Numbered from the stretch's first letter, positions 18,624 to 28,368 are shown. The stretch is DNA of 64,000 bases from Taibaiella sp. KBW10 (GCF_003852495.1 NZ_QAJI01000004.1:100802-164801), one strand, 5' to 3'. Notes: generated by a model not told the origin, from the letters alone. Numbers and translations are program-made.

Positions 18624-19571
18624 ATGAATATAGGGTTCGATTTGATGGGTGGTGATTTAGCACCCAAAGAAGCCGTACTAGGGGCTTTGGCATATTTTCA
18701 GGAAAATGCCGATACTCGTTTAGTGTTGATAGGAAACGAAGAAGCATGCCAACCGCTGTTACCATTATTAGAAGCTTACGTTGACCGCTACCAGTTTGTA
18801 CATGCACCTCAGGTTATTGAGATGAATGAGCATCCTACCAAAGCACTCAAAGAAAAACCGCAATCCAGCATTGCTATTGGCTTTGGGTTGTTGAAAGCGG
18901 GAAAAATTGATGCTTTTCTTAGTGCCGGCAATACGGGTGCAATGCTTGTAGGAGCTATGTATTCCGTAGCGCCTATACAAGGTGTATTAAGACCCACTAT
19001 TGGTTCGCATGTACCAAGAGAAGATGATGGACATAACTTGCTATTAGATGTAGGAGCCAACGCAGATTGTAAACCGGAACACCTGGTACAGTTTGCCGTT
19101 TTAGGATCATTGTATGCCGAATATATATTGGGCGTTAAAAATCCTGAAGTGGGGCTTTTGAATCTTGGAGAGGAAGAAGGTAAAGGAAATATCCTGTGCC
19201 AGGCGACTTATCCTTTATTAAAAGAAAACACCTATCTGAACTTTGTTGGTAATATCGAAGGACGCGATTTATTCAGTACCAAAGCCAGAGTTGCCGTATG
19301 TGAAGGATTCACCGGAAACCTGATGCTGAAACTGGCCGAATCGGTATACGATTTGTTTAAAAAGCGTAATAAGATTGACGATCCTTTATTGGAGCAATTT
19401 AACTATGAGCAATATGGCGGTGTGCCGATCTTAGGGATCAATGCCCCGGTGCTTATTGGTCATGGAATCTCTAATGCTATTGCTTTCAAAGCAATGATAC
19501 GCAGTGCGGAGAAAGTGATTGAAACAGGATTGATCGATGCCATGAAAAAGCATTTTAATGCCGTACAATAG
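18624..19571 (+). CDS. plsX: Phosphate acyltransferase PlsX
   Basis: This 315-residue protein begins MNIGFDLMGGDLAPKEAVLG, the conserved PlsX start. Other landmarks are HPTKALKEK, SAGNTGAMLVGAM, LLLDVGANADCKP, LLNLGEEEGKGN and CEGFTGNLMLK. PlsX converts acyl-ACP to acyl-phosphate for glycerophospholipid synthesis, acting as a peripheral membrane enzyme. It completes the yceD-rpmF-plsX block; fabH, which often follows, is not present. Length and all motifs are normal. Confidence 0.97.
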   Translation: MNIGFDLMGGDLAPKEAVLGALAYFQENADTRLVLIGNEEACQPLLPLLEAYVDRYQFVHAPQVIEMNEHPTKALKEKPQSSIAIGFGLLKAGKIDAFLSAGNTGAMLVGAMYSVAPIQGVLRPTIGSHVPREDDGHNLLLDVGANADCKPEHLVQFAVLGSLYAEYILGVKNPEVGLLNLGEEEGKGNILCQATYPLLKENTYLNFVGNIEGRDLFSTKARVAVCEGFTGNLMLKLAESVYDLFKKRNKIDDPLLEQFNYEQYGGVPILGINAPVLIGHGISNAIAFKAMIRSAEKVIETGLIDAMKKHFNAVQ

Positions 19572-19594
19572 CATCACAAAATATATTGATTAGA

Positions 19595-19640
19595 TACAAA
19601 CAAAACAGGCTGTCAAAAATGACAGCCTGTTTTGTTTGTA
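19595..19640. terminator. Bidirectional terminator between plsX and the beta-barrel gene
   Basis: A perfect 21-bp inverted repeat (19595-19615 with 19620-19640) encloses a 4-nt A loop. The A-rich and T-rich outer ends allow it to work for plsX on the plus strand and the convergent beta-barrel gene on the minus strand. Confidence 0.85.
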
Positions 19641-19652
19641 TGGGGTTTATGA

Positions 19653-20309
19653 TTAGAATTTATAACTGATGCCTAGTGTAGCCGCATTGTATACGTCCTT
19701 ACTTTTGTTAGACGCAAGGTTAGGGTCATAACCATCTACCTTATCAGAACCACAGTAATTGATACGGTAGTTAAGGTTAAGAGAAAGGCCTTTGTCCGAA
19801 AAAACGCGGCTCAGGGGAATGTCAATCCCGAATTCTACCGGAACCACATAGTCGGTACCTTTATAGTTTCCTTTATAATTAAAGACGTCTGCAACAACAT
19901 TATGAATCTTAGTATTGTTATTCAGTACGCCAATACCGACACCGGCATATATTTTAGATAGATAATACAAACTGGTTTCCGTGCGCGATTGTTTCATTAT
20001 ACCGACAGGATAAAATTTCAGGTTAAGGTCTGCCTGATAAAAATTATTCTCATAATACATATTTGCCGGCACCGCCTTGTCTCCACCGCTCAAGGTACCG
20101 TGTACGGCATTTAAACGGATACTGAGATAACGTAAGGCATCATACTGGCCGTTCAATCCGTAAACGGCATTCGTGCCATTAGGGGTTGCATCCGTTCGGG
20201 ATATTGCTGCGCCGCCATGTAGCCCGACCGCAAATTGCGCCTGTGCCTGAGTGGCCATTAAAGTAGCCGTAAGGGCCAATAAAGTAAGTTTTGTGTTTTT
20301 GATCATCAT
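19653..20309 (-). CDS. Outer membrane beta-barrel protein
   Basis: The reading frame can be drawn from 20342, but that start lies in the gcvP terminator hairpin. The ATG at 20309 (or the adjacent one at 20306) gives MMIKNTKLTLLALTATLM and a signal peptide cleaved near TQAQAQ. The mature part has alternating hydrophobic strands and ends in a terminal Phe (LGISYKF), as expected for a Bacteroidota beta-barrel of the OMP_b-brl type, roughly eight strands. No specific function can be assigned. It lies between plsX and gcvP in its own transcription unit. Confidence 0.75.
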   Translation of the reverse strand: MMIKNTKLTLLALTATLMATQAQAQFAVGLHGGAAISRTDATPNGTNAVYGLNGQYDALRYLSIRLNAVHGTLSGGDKAVPANMYYENNFYQADLNLKFYPVGIMKQSRTETSLYYLSKIYAGVGIGVLNNNTKIHNVVADVFNYKGNYKGTDYVVPVEFGIDIPLSRVFSDKGLSLNLNYRINYCGSDKVDGYDPNLASNKSKDVYNAATLGISYKF

Positions 20310-20332
20310 ATGGTAGTATTTTTTGTAAAAAA

Positions 20333-20361
20333 CTCCCGGCAAAGATAGTTCTTGCCGGGAG
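20333..20361 (-). terminator. Terminator of gcvP
   Basis: A perfect 10-bp GC-rich stem (20333-20342 with 20352-20361) with a 9-nt loop is followed on the minus strand by TTTTTT. It lies 36 nt beyond the gcvP stop and just ahead of the beta-barrel gene. Confidence 0.9.
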
Positions 20362-20396
20362 CGTATATTGTTATGAAATGTATAAATATGTACCGA

Positions 20397-23282
20397 TTAA
20401 GCTTCTTCCATATAGCTTTCAATCGGTTCACAAGTACAGATCAGGTTACGGTCACCGTGGGTGTTGTTGACACGACCCACTGTAGGCCAGAATTTAGCCG
20501 ATTTGATATAAGGTAAAGGATATACCGCTTCTTCTCTGGTATAGGCATGATTCCAGTCCGTATTGATCACCACAAACTGTGTGTGCGGTGCATTTTTCAG
20601 AGGGTTATCTGCTTTATCCATATTGCCTTCCTCAATCGCTCTGATCTCCGCACGGATGGCCAGCATCGCATCACAGAAACGATCCAGCTCTCCTTTATCT
20701 TCACTTTCTGTAGGCTCGATCATGATCGTGCCCGGTACCGGGAAGCTCATAGTCGGTGCATGGAAACCATAATCCATCAAGCGTTTCGCCACGTCTTCCG
20801 CTTCGATTTCTGCCGTTTTCTTAAACGGTCTTAAATCTACAATAAACTCATGCGCGCAAGTACCATTGGAGCCACTATACAAAATTTCATAATCGTCTTT
20901 CAAGCGGGCTTTCATATAGTTGGCATTCAGGATTGCATATTCCGTAGCCATTCTCACCCCTTTGGTACCCAGCATTCTGATGTACGCATAAGAGATCAGT
21001 AAGATAGAAGCAGAACCATAAGGCGCCGCAGATACCGCATTGCTTGGTTTGCCTTTCAATTCATTTTCATTGATCACATGGCTTGGTAAGAAAGGAATCA
21101 GGTGTGCTGCAACACAGATCGGGCCTACACCCGGTCCGCCGCCGCCATGAGGAATGGCGAAGGTTTTATGTAAGTTTAAGTGACAAACATCAGCACCGAT
21201 AAATCCGGGAGCCGTTAAGCCTACCTGAGCATTCATATTGGCACCATCCATATATACCTGGCCACCATTTTCATGGATGATTCGGGTAATATCTTTAATG
21301 CTTTCTTCAAAGATTCCGTAAGTAGAAGGGTAGGTGATCATGATACCCGCCAGGTCATTCTTGTATTGTTCTGCTTTAGCCTGCAGATCCGCTACATCAA
21401 TATAACCGTTTTCCAAAGCCTTTACCACAACCACTTTGTAACCCGCCATAACAGCAGATGCCGGATTGGTACCATGTGCAGAAATTGGAATCAGCATGAT
21501 ATTTCTGTTGCCTTCTCCTCTGCTTTCATGATATGCTCTGATACATAATAAACCCGCATATTCGCCATTGGCACCACTATTAGGCTGTAAGCTACATCCC
21601 GCAAAACCGGTGATGATAGACAAATAGCTTTCCAGCTCTTTTACAATCTGTAAATAACCCTGTGTTTGTGATTTAGGTGCGAATGGGTGCATTCTGCTCC
21701 AGTGAGACCAGCTCAAAGGAATCATTTCGGTAGCCGCATTCAGCTTCATGGTACAACTTCCTAAAGAAATCATACTCGTGTTCAGGCTTAAATCTTTATT
21801 TTCTAAAGATTTAATATAACGCATCATCAAGGTCTCACTATGATGACTGTTGAAATTAGGATGGGTAAGGTATGCAGATGTTCTTACTAAAGCAGCAGGA
21901 ATATTTTGTAACAACTGTGCATCGCTGGCATCATAGCTGACCGCTTCCAGCACATCGTTCAAGATGTTAATGATATCGGCAAGGTCTTCAAATGAAGTTG
22001 TTTCATCTAAAGAAATACTCACCATATGGTCTCCGATATAACGGAAATTGATGCCTGCTTTTTCTGCCTGGCTTTGAATGATGGCACCTTTATTCGTTGT
22101 AATGGTTACTGTATCGAAGAACGCTGTAGAAACCAGTTCGTGGCCATTTTCCGCTAAAGCATTTGCTAAAGTTTGTGCCAGAATATGTACTCTTGAAGCA
22201 ATCGCTTTCAAGCCATCCGGTCCATGGTATACCGCGTACATAGCCGCCATATTAGCCAGTAAAGCTTGCGCGGTACAAATGTTAGAGGTTGCTTTTTCGC
22301 GTTTAATATGTTGTTCGCGGGTTTGTAAAGCCATACGTAAGGCACGGTTGCCCTGCGCGTCGATACTTACACCGATAATTCTACCTGGAATACTGCGTTT
22401 AAAGTCATCTTTACAAGAAAAGAACGCCGCGTGCGGACCACCAAATCCAAGTGGTACCCCAAAACGCTGAGCAGAACCCAAAGCCACATCCGCGCCTAAT
22501 TCGCCCGGAGGGGTTAGCAGGGTTAAAGCCAGCAAATCAGTTGCATAAGCGACATAGCCGCCTGCAGCGTGTACCGTTGCCGTAAAGGCAGTATAATCTT
22601 CTACAGAACCCAAACTGTTCGGATATTGTACAATGGCACCAAAATAGGTCTCATCAATAGCCGCCGTTTTATAATCGCCAAACACCAATTCAATACCCAA
22701 TGGGGTTGCACGGGTAGTGATTACATCTTTTGTTTGCGGGAAAGTATGTTTGTCTACAAAGAATTTTGGTTTTTCCGGATTGCTGGTCGATTTATTCGCA
22801 GCATGGAAAAACATAGACATCGCTTCTGCTGCTGCAGTCGATTCGTCTAATAAAGAGGCATTGGCAATAGGTAAACCAGTCAGGTCGCTGACCATTGTCT
22901 GGTAGTTTAATAAACTTTCCAATCTGCCTTGTGAGATCTCCGCCTGATAAGGCGTGTACTGTGTATACCAACCTGGATTTTCAAAAACATTACGCAGGAT
23001 TACGGAAGGGGTTACAGTATCATAATACCCTTGTCCGATATACGTTTTGAATACTTTATTGTGTAAGGATACATTTTTCAGCATTCTTAAATAATCTTGT
23101 TCGCTCAGCGCGGGTGGCAGGTTCAGATCCTTTGTCATTCTAATGGCAGAAGGGATGGTCTTGTCAATCAGAGCATCTATGCTATCTATACCAATAGTAG
23201 CAAGCATTTCCTTAGTCTGAGCTTCATTAGGGCCAATGTGACGGCCTTTAAACTCGTGCTGTAATTGCGAAAATAGATTCAT
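20397..23282 (-). CDS. gcvP: Glycine dehydrogenase (decarboxylating), P-protein
   Basis: The ATG at 23282 gives a 961-residue protein beginning [20 protein letters not shown], the normal P-protein start; an upstream in-frame ATG at 23360 would add 26 residues across the promoter and is rejected. It is a single-chain homodimer-type P-protein, fusing the alpha and beta halves. The PLP-binding lysine lies in [18 protein letters not shown]. The enzyme decarboxylates glycine and passes the aminomethyl group to lipoylated H-protein. No gcvT or gcvH is adjacent. It is divergent from acs and ends at a strong terminator. Confidence 0.97.
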   Translation of the reverse strand: MNLFSQLQHEFKGRHIGPNEAQTKEMLATIGIDSIDALIDKTIPSAIRMTKDLNLPPALSEQDYLRMLKNVSLHNKVFKTYIGQGYYDTVTPSVILRNVFENPGWYTQYTPYQAEISQGRLESLLNYQTMVSDLTGLPIANASLLDESTAAAEAMSMFFHAANKSTSNPEKPKFFVDKHTFPQTKDVITTRATPLGIELVFGDYKTAAIDETYFGAIVQYPNSLGSVEDYTAFTATVHAAGGYVAYATDLLALTLLTPPGELGADVALGSAQRFGVPLGFGGPHAAFFSCKDDFKRSIPGRIIGVSIDAQGNRALRMALQTREQHIKREKATSNICTAQALLANMAAMYAVYHGPDGLKAIASRVHILAQTLANALAENGHELVSTAFFDTVTITTNKGAIIQSQAEKAGINFRYIGDHMVSISLDETTSFEDLADIINILNDVLEAVSYDASDAQLLQNIPAALVRTSAYLTHPNFNSHHSETLMMRYIKSLENKDLSLNTSMISLGSCTMKLNAATEMIPLSWSHWSRMHPFAPKSQTQGYLQIVKELESYLSIITGFAGCSLQPNSGANGEYAGLLCIRAYHESRGEGNRNIMLIPISAHGTNPASAVMAGYKVVVVKALENGYIDVADLQAKAEQYKNDLAGIMITYPSTYGIFEESIKDITRIIHENGGQVYMDGANMNAQVGLTAPGFIGADVCHLNLHKTFAIPHGGGGPGVGPICVAAHLIPFLPSHVINENELKGKPSNAVSAAPYGSASILLISYAYIRMLGTKGVRMATEYAILNANYMKARLKDDYEILYSGSNGTCAHEFIVDLRPFKKTAEIEAEDVAKRLMDYGFHAPTMSFPVPGTIMIEPTESEDKGELDRFCDAMLAIRAEIRAIEEGNMDKADNPLKNAPHTQFVVINTDWNHAYTREEAVYPLPYIKSAKFWPTVGRVNNTHGDRNLICTCEPIESYMEEA

Positions 23283-23648
23283 TATATATGTATATATGAT
23301 TTGTGTATGAAGGTGCAAATTTAAGGTTAATTCTTCATCATACGAAATGGCGTTTTTCAATAAAAAAGAAAATTATATTTTTTTTATCGTTCACTATATG
23401 TTTGATTAATTAAAATGTATTATATACAGCTTGTCAAAAAGAAATATAAAATGATATTGCGCATCAGCAAATGCTCACCTGAAAGACAGATCGGCTATAT
23501 GATCAGCACCACACCCTGTTTGCCTGTTTGATGCATGTTGTGTACCCCTTTATGCCTTAACAGACTTTTAAAATAATCAATACCAAAATAGTCTTTATAA
23601 ATTATAAAAAATAGCAGAACTTTAAAGATATAAACAGTTGAAAGAAAG
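23283..23648. other. Divergent gcvP-acs intergenic region
   Basis: Apart from the gcvP promoter candidate, these 366 nt are AT-rich with no gene, hairpin with a T-tract, or clear acs promoter that I can recognise. The acs start at 23649 follows a purine-rich GAAAGAAAG, which may assist initiation. Confidence 0.5.
23316..23347 (-). promoter_or_regulatory. Candidate promoter of gcvP
   Basis: The minus strand reads TTTC (23344-23347), a 20-nt spacer and TAAATTTG (23316-23323). The -7 is perfect and the -33 differs by one base. The start codon at 23282 is 33 nt downstream; there is no room for a glycine riboswitch in that leader. Confidence 0.55.
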
Positions 23649-25556
23649 ATGAAAAATTATGTAATCGAAAGCCTGCCGGACTATTTTAAACAGTACAAGA
23701 AGTCTATTAAAAATCCCAAGAAATTCTGGGATAAAATTGCTGATGAAAATTTTGTCTGGTATCAGCGCTGGGAGAAGGTATTGAATTATGATATGAGTGA
23801 GGGAAAGATTGAATGGTTTATCAATGCGAAACTAAATATTACTAAAAACTGCCTGGACCGCCATTTGAGTGAGCGCGGTAATAAAACGGCGATTATTTTC
23901 GAACCCAATAATCCAGAAGAAGCGGCGCAACACATCAGCTATCAGGAATTGTATGACAGGGTAGGCAAGATGGCCAATGTTTTAAGGGATCAGGGTGTCA
24001 CAAAGGGCGACCGGGTTTGCATCTATTTACCAATGATTCCAGATCTGGCAGTGGCAATGCTGGCCTGCGCGCGCATCGGAGCGATACACTCAATCGTATT
24101 TGCCGGATTTTCTGCTGCTGCAGTAGCCTCCCGCATCAACGACTGTAGCTGTAAGCTGGTGATTACCTCAGACGGTAGTTTTCGGGGTGATAAAAAAATA
24201 GACCTGAAAGGTATTATAGACGATGCCTTAAAGACGGCACCGAGTGTAAAGAAAGTGCTGGTGGTGAAAAGAACAGAAGTGGCTATCCACATGCAGGAAG
24301 GGCGTGATGAATGGCTGGCGCCCCTTTTGGAAAAGGCACCTGTAGATAATATTCCGGCAATTATGGATGCAGAAGACCCTTTGTTTATCCTGTATACCTC
24401 CGGTTCTACCGGCAAACCGAAAGGCATGCTGCATACCAGCGCGGGTTATATGGTCTACACGGCTTATACCTTTAAAAATGTATTCAATTATAAAGAGAAT
24501 GATATCTACTGGTGTACGGCCGATATCGGCTGGATTACCGGGCATTCCTATATTGTATATGGTCCCTTATTAAATGGGGCAACCACTGTGATTTTTGAAG
24601 GAGTACCTTCTTATCCGCAACCAGACCGCTTCTGGGAGGTAATTGAAAAGCATAAAGTAACACAGTTCTATACCGCGCCCACGGCAATTCGCGCTTTAGC
24701 TAAAGAAAGTACAGAATGGGTGGAAAAGCATGATCTTTCTTCTTTAAAAGTGATCGGATCGGTGGGTGAACCCATCAATGATGAAGCCTGGCATTGGTAT
24801 AACGATCATGTGGGCAAAAAGACCAGCCCGATTGTTGATACCTGGTGGCAGACGGAAACCGGTGGTATTCTGATCTCCCCTTTGCCTTATATCACACCCA
24901 CGAAACCGACTTATGCGACCTTACCTTTACCGGGTGTACAGCCGGTATTGATGGACGATAAGCGTAATGAGATTACGGGTAACCAGGTAACCGGTAATTT
25001 ATGTATCCGCTTTCCCTGGCCGGGTATTGCACGCACCATTTGGGGCGATCATCAACGCTATAAGGAGACTTATTTTACGGCATTTCCCGGTAAATATTTT
25101 ACCGGTGACGGTGCTTTAAGGGACGAAGTCGGTTATTACCGCATCACCGGCCGGGTAGATGATGTGGTGATTGTATCGGGACATAACCTGGGTACGGCAC
25201 CTATTGAAGACAGCATTAATGAACATCCTGCAGTGGCGGAAAGTGCTATTGTCGGATACCCGCATGATATAAAAGGGAACGCCTTATATGGTTTCGTGAT
25301 CCTGAAAGAAAGTGGAGAAGGCCGCGACCGGGAGAACCTACGCAAAGAAATCAACCAGCTTATTTCTGAGCAGATCGGGCCAATAGCCAAATTAGATAAA
25401 ATTCAGTTTGTTTCCGGATTGCCTAAAACGCGTTCAGGTAAGATTATGCGCCGGATTTTGCGTAAGATTGCAGAAGGCGATTTTAGTAATTTCGGCGACA
25501 TTTCTACCTTATTAAATCCTGAAGTAGTTGAAGAGATTAAAAATGATAGGATGTAG
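23649..25556 (+). CDS. acs: Acetyl-CoA synthetase (AMP-forming)
   Basis: This 635-residue enzyme belongs to the ANL superfamily. The N-terminal ACAS extension (DYFKQYKKSIKNPKKFWDKI) is followed by the AMP-binding P-loop YTSGSTGKPKG at about residue 248, the motif WWQTETGG, the hinge region YRITGRVDDVV and the C-terminal catalytic lysine in PKTRSGKIMRRIL. It activates acetate to acetyl-CoA in two steps through acetyl-AMP. The Lys in SGKIMRR is the usual site of regulatory acetylation in this family. It is a single gene with a strong terminator. Confidence 0.95.
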   Translation: MKNYVIESLPDYFKQYKKSIKNPKKFWDKIADENFVWYQRWEKVLNYDMSEGKIEWFINAKLNITKNCLDRHLSERGNKTAIIFEPNNPEEAAQHISYQELYDRVGKMANVLRDQGVTKGDRVCIYLPMIPDLAVAMLACARIGAIHSIVFAGFSAAAVASRINDCSCKLVITSDGSFRGDKKIDLKGIIDDALKTAPSVKKVLVVKRTEVAIHMQEGRDEWLAPLLEKAPVDNIPAIMDAEDPLFILYTSGSTGKPKGMLHTSAGYMVYTAYTFKNVFNYKENDIYWCTADIGWITGHSYIVYGPLLNGATTVIFEGVPSYPQPDRFWEVIEKHKVTQFYTAPTAIRALAKESTEWVEKHDLSSLKVIGSVGEPINDEAWHWYNDHVGKKTSPIVDTWWQTETGGILISPLPYITPTKPTYATLPLPGVQPVLMDDKRNEITGNQVTGNLCIRFPWPGIARTIWGDHQRYKETYFTAFPGKYFTGDGALRDEVGYYRITGRVDDVVIVSGHNLGTAPIEDSINEHPAVAESAIVGYPHDIKGNALYGFVILKESGEGRDRENLRKEINQLISEQIGPIAKLDKIQFVSGLPKTRSGKIMRRILRKIAEGDFSNFGDISTLLNPEVVEEIKNDRM

Positions 25557-25580
25557 TGTATCCCAGATACTTATGCTGAA

Positions 25581-25599
25581 AGCCGGTCTCAGACCGGCT
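25581..25599 (+). terminator. Terminator of acs
   Basis: A GC-rich stem (25581-25588 with 25592-25599, 3-nt loop) is followed by C and eight T residues, a textbook intrinsic terminator. Confidence 0.95.
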
Positions 25600-25644
25600 C
25601 TTTTTTTTATTATCTTTAAAACAGAAAAAAAACATGCAAAATAT

Positions 25645-25674
25645 TTTGAATATTAATTCTTGTGCTTATATTTG
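25645..25674 (+). promoter_or_regulatory. Bacteroidota-type promoter of the Omp28-like gene
   Basis: TTTG at 25645-25648, an 18-nt spacer and TATATTTG at 25667-25674 closely match the consensus. The ATG at 25699 lies 24 nt beyond, and an upstream in-frame extension starting at 25660 would begin inside this promoter. Confidence 0.8.
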
Positions 25675-25698
25675 AGTGAAATAAAACACATTAATGTT

Positions 25699-26724
25699 AT
25701 GAAAAAACTAATTTTTACTTTTTTGTGCGCAGGCGCTGTAGCCACTACACAAGCGCAAACTCCTGAAATGAAATCGCGCTCGCTCGTATGTAAATTTACG
25801 GAAACATGGTGCGGTCCCTGTGGTAGCTGGGGTTGGAACTTGGCCAATCAGGTCATTCCCGACTTGGGAGACAACGGATTTTATGTGGGTGTTATGGGCT
25901 CCAGCACTCCGGCCACGATGAATGCAAATTGTTATAATGCTTTCGAATCCAACTTTCCGATTGGGGGATATCCGACTTTTATTGTAAATAATGATGATGG
26001 TGGTACGTCCTTTTCTGGTGTTCGTGCTTTGTACAATAATTTTGCAGCGACTACTGCAGTTGCCAGCCCTGCCGCATATTTCAATATAAGTGGGACTACG
26101 CTTACTGTGAACGCTAAATCGAAATTCTGGACAGCAACATCTGGTGAATATTATCTCTCTGCATTTGTTGTAGAAGATAAGGTACTGGCAACACAAAACG
26201 GGCAAAGCGGTACCGTAGAGCATCACTACCTGTTAAGAGGCAGTATGCTGGACAATCATTCACCTTGGGGTGTTCAGCTAGCAAATGGTTCGGTTAATGC
26301 TAATGCAGAATATAGCCAGGACTTTACGATGACCTTAGCTAGCGGTTGGAGAACAGATAATATCTCTGTATTATTGGTTATTTATAAGAAAGAAGGTACT
26401 AAGTATAAGTTTGTAAATGCTGCGAAAGCAGGTGCTTCGCCAACTTCTGTAAATCATAAAACCATTCTTTCCGGTATTTCTGTATTCCCTAATCCGTCAA
26501 GTAGTACGGCCAACCTGGCGCTGTCTTTAACGGACTCCCGCAAATTATCGCTTAAAGTAACGGATATGACCGGAAGAGTTGTATATAGCCAGTCAGCGCG
26601 TTATTTTGCTGCCGGAACCAATAATGTATCGATCCCTGTACAAATGCTGGCCGGTGGTACATACCAGGTTAGTGTGATGGGTGAAGGTATTTACGGCAAC
26701 ACGTCTTTAGTAGTTAGTAAGTAA
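25699..26724 (+). CDS. Omp28/thioredoxin-like secreted protein with T9SS type A sorting domain
   Basis: The ATG at 25699 gives 341 residues with a signal peptide (MKKLIFTFLCAGAVATTQAQ). A thioredoxin-like segment carries ETWCGPCGSWG, a standard CGPC redox site, followed by a beta-rich region (AAYFNISGTTLTV) as in the Omp28 family. The last 80 residues are a type A T9SS sorting domain (SVFPNPSSSTANLALSL ... LAGGTYQVSVMG). It should be exported through the outer membrane and processed by PorU. A surface-exposed CGPC protein might act in disulfide handling of other cargo, but this is inference. Confidence 0.85.
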   Translation: MKKLIFTFLCAGAVATTQAQTPEMKSRSLVCKFTETWCGPCGSWGWNLANQVIPDLGDNGFYVGVMGSSTPATMNANCYNAFESNFPIGGYPTFIVNNDDGGTSFSGVRALYNNFAATTAVASPAAYFNISGTTLTVNAKSKFWTATSGEYYLSAFVVEDKVLATQNGQSGTVEHHYLLRGSMLDNHSPWGVQLANGSVNANAEYSQDFTMTLASGWRTDNISVLLVIYKKEGTKYKFVNAAKAGASPTSVNHKTILSGISVFPNPSSSTANLALSLTDSRKLSLKVTDMTGRVVYSQSARYFAAGTNNVSIPVQMLAGGTYQVSVMGEGIYGNTSLVVSK

Positions 26725-26733
26725 TAATAAATT

Positions 26734-26779
26734 AGATATAAATAAAAGCCGGCTATTCAGCCGGCTTTTATTTATATCT
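26734..26779. terminator. Long bidirectional terminator between the Omp28-like gene and pnuC
   Basis: A 21-bp stem (26734-26754 with 26759-26779), with a GC core AGCCGGCT and AT-rich outer part, and a 4-nt loop. Runs of A and T flank the core, so it can serve both convergent genes. The remaining 26780-26899 holds nothing recognisable. Confidence 0.85.
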
Positions 26780-26899
26780 CTATACAGTTATAGCCTTGAT
26801 TTTTTGGCGTTACCTTTTGCATCAAGGCAAATGCTATAGCTATAAATGGAAACTAAAAGAATAAAGTAAGTCCTTGTTTCTTAAAAGTGTATACCCAAT

Positions 26900-27559
26900 T
26901 TATTTATGATGCGCTATGCTCCGTTGCCATTTTATATAACCATTTATTGCCAATATGGTAAAAATTAAGTACTGCAAGGCCGTTAGTCCAAGCGATTTGT
27001 ACAGCATCATCGGGATGCAGATCAAATCTCCCACGATCCAGAAAAGCCAGTTTTCTACCTTTTGTTTGGCCATCAGCCACATCCCTACCAGAAATATAGA
27101 GGTCGTAAAGATATCGAGGTAATTCGCCCAGTCTAAATGATCCCATCCCAGCACAGCCGGTTTGTCTGACACATTCAGCAAGGGTTTGTAATAATAAATA
27201 ATACTTACGGCTACAATGCTGAAAAGGAACAGCCAGGCACAGATGATCCATTCTTTTTTGCTCGTCCTGCTTACGCGTATATGCACCTCATCTATTTTTA
27301 CTTTATTCCACATGATCCAGCCATAAATACTCATGACGGTATAATAGAAATTAATCAATGTATCACCGATTAGTCCTGCCTTAAATAAAATATATACATA
27401 TAAAGCGGTACTAATGATACCGGTAGGATATACGCCTATATGCTTGCGTATAGAAAGCAATACACTCCATACACCGAAGATTACGGCGATGGATTCCAGC
27501 AAGATAAATTGTACACTGTATTCTTTATACGGGGCTATTAAATATTGAATCAAATCCAT
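26900..27559 (-). CDS. pnuC: PnuC-family vitamin/nucleoside transporter
   Basis: This 219-residue inner membrane protein has about seven hydrophobic segments. PnuC landmarks are IRKHIGVYPTGIIS, IYGWIMWNKVKID and the C-terminal WIVGDLICIPMMLYKSLGLT, TALQYLIF and NGYIKWQ. The family takes up nicotinamide riboside (PnuC), thiamine (PnuT) or riboflavin (RibM) by facilitated diffusion followed by phosphorylation. In Bacteroidota some members are thiamine transporters, and nothing here decides the ligand; no NadR-type or thiamine kinase gene is adjacent. The start codon is embedded in a leader hairpin described separately. Confidence 0.88.
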   Translation of the reverse strand: MDLIQYLIAPYKEYSVQFILLESIAVIFGVWSVLLSIRKHIGVYPTGIISTALYVYILFKAGLIGDTLINFYYTVMSIYGWIMWNKVKIDEVHIRVSRTSKKEWIICAWLFLFSIVAVSIIYYYKPLLNVSDKPAVLGWDHLDWANYLDIFTTSIFLVGMWLMAKQKVENWLFWIVGDLICIPMMLYKSLGLTALQYLIFTILAINGYIKWQRSIAHHK

Positions 27560-27616
27560 AAGGGATACAAATGTAATACATCTGCTTCAGAGATGTGGCC
27601 TTCTTCAATCCCTTAT
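27558..27616 (-). promoter_or_regulatory. Structured 5' leader pairing with the pnuC start codon (riboswitch candidate)
   Basis: On the minus strand a perfect 9-bp stem joins ATAAGGGAT (27608-27616) to ATCCCTTAT (27558-27566); the last two bases of the second arm are the A and T of the pnuC ATG. Inside it a 6-bp hairpin (27591-27596 with 27578-27583, 7-nt loop) is flanked by 11-nt single-stranded segments on each side. A possible -7 element TATGTTCG (27620-27627, one mismatch) would start transcription almost exactly at the outer stem. The arrangement suggests translational control. It does not contain the conserved TPP riboswitch motifs, and I cannot match it confidently to any known class. 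Confidence 0.55.
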
Positions 27617-27647
27617 ATACGAACATATTTTATGGTGCAGTAAGGTA

Positions 27648-28299
27648 TTATAAAGTGCAGAGTACACCAGCCTGCAGACGGAGTTGTTGTAGGTAATGTA
27701 CGTTATGGGATAGTGAGAATTTTGTGTTTAACTGGTTCAATAATCCCTAGTATACAAATGCTTCTCCGCTTATCTTTATTCTGTCAGATGCTATATATAA
27801 GTCCCACCCCTGTGGTGATACCAATATCAAATTTGCGGTATCCGGAGAAACCGATATCTGCAACGCTAAAAACATGCGTCGTGTATGCATCTAAAGGTGC
27901 TACGTCTAAGATTCTGTTGTTATAGTTTAGGTAATATCGTGGTGTGCCTGCCAGGTATATATATGGCCTTATTTTATGCTTAGCCTGTCTGAAATTGTAC
28001 CGTACCTGTACCGGCATCCATAAAAAAGAGGCAGATTCGTGTTGCCAATAATACATCGGGTTTTGATGCGTATTACGCAGGTAGATATTGCCCTCATATT
28101 GCTCCTTGGAATATTGAAAGGAAATACCCAACTGCCAATGATCGTCGATGCTATATAAGCCTTGTATGCCGGCTCCGAAAGTAAGCATACGCTTTTGTTC
28201 TCTTAATTTAGTGATATGACTATAACCCGTATTTGCTTCATGTTCGGTTTCAAGCGATATATTTAAGATGAGTGATTGTCGCAGTTGCGTCTGACACAA
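27648..28299 (-). pseudogene. Decayed outer membrane beta-barrel gene (5' truncated, frameshift, nonsense)
   Basis: The longest open piece (28299 to 27784, 171 codons from a TTG) reads like the middle of a PorT/OMP_b-brl-type barrel (FGAGIQGLYSIDDHWQLG, GITTGVGLIYSI). It has no signal peptide and begins in the T-tract of the paaC terminator. At 27786 a one-base insertion causes a TGA. Skipping one base continues the barrel as DRIKISGEAFVY, then an in-frame TAG at 27747-27749, then GLLNQLNTKFSLSHNVHYLQ and a barrel-like end LRLQAGVLCTL with a stop at 27648-27650. Three independent defects make a working product unlikely. Confidence 0.75.
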
Positions 28300-28303
28300 A
28301 CGA

Positions 28304-28337
28304 AAAGAGCGACGTTATTTTATTAACGTCGCTCTTT
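28304..28337 (-). terminator. Terminator of paaC
   Basis: A 14-bp stem (28304-28317 with 28324-28337) and 6-nt loop are followed on the minus strand by TTTTCGTTTG. It begins 32 nt after the paaC stop. Confidence 0.85.
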
Positions 28338-28368
28338 GTGAAATATTGTTTTGGAATATTACATACAC

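Noticed and set aside
20310..20342. Longer N-terminus of the beta-barrel gene
   Set aside because: The extension starts in the gcvP terminator and would place 11 residues before a proper signal peptide.
23283..23315. Glycine riboswitch upstream of gcvP
   Set aside because: The leader between the promoter candidate and the ATG is about 30 nt, too short, and shows no aptamer-like structure.
27558..27616. TPP riboswitch upstream of pnuC
   Set aside because: The conserved thi-box sequences (CTGAGA-type and ACCTGATC-type) are absent, so only an unassigned structured leader is reported.
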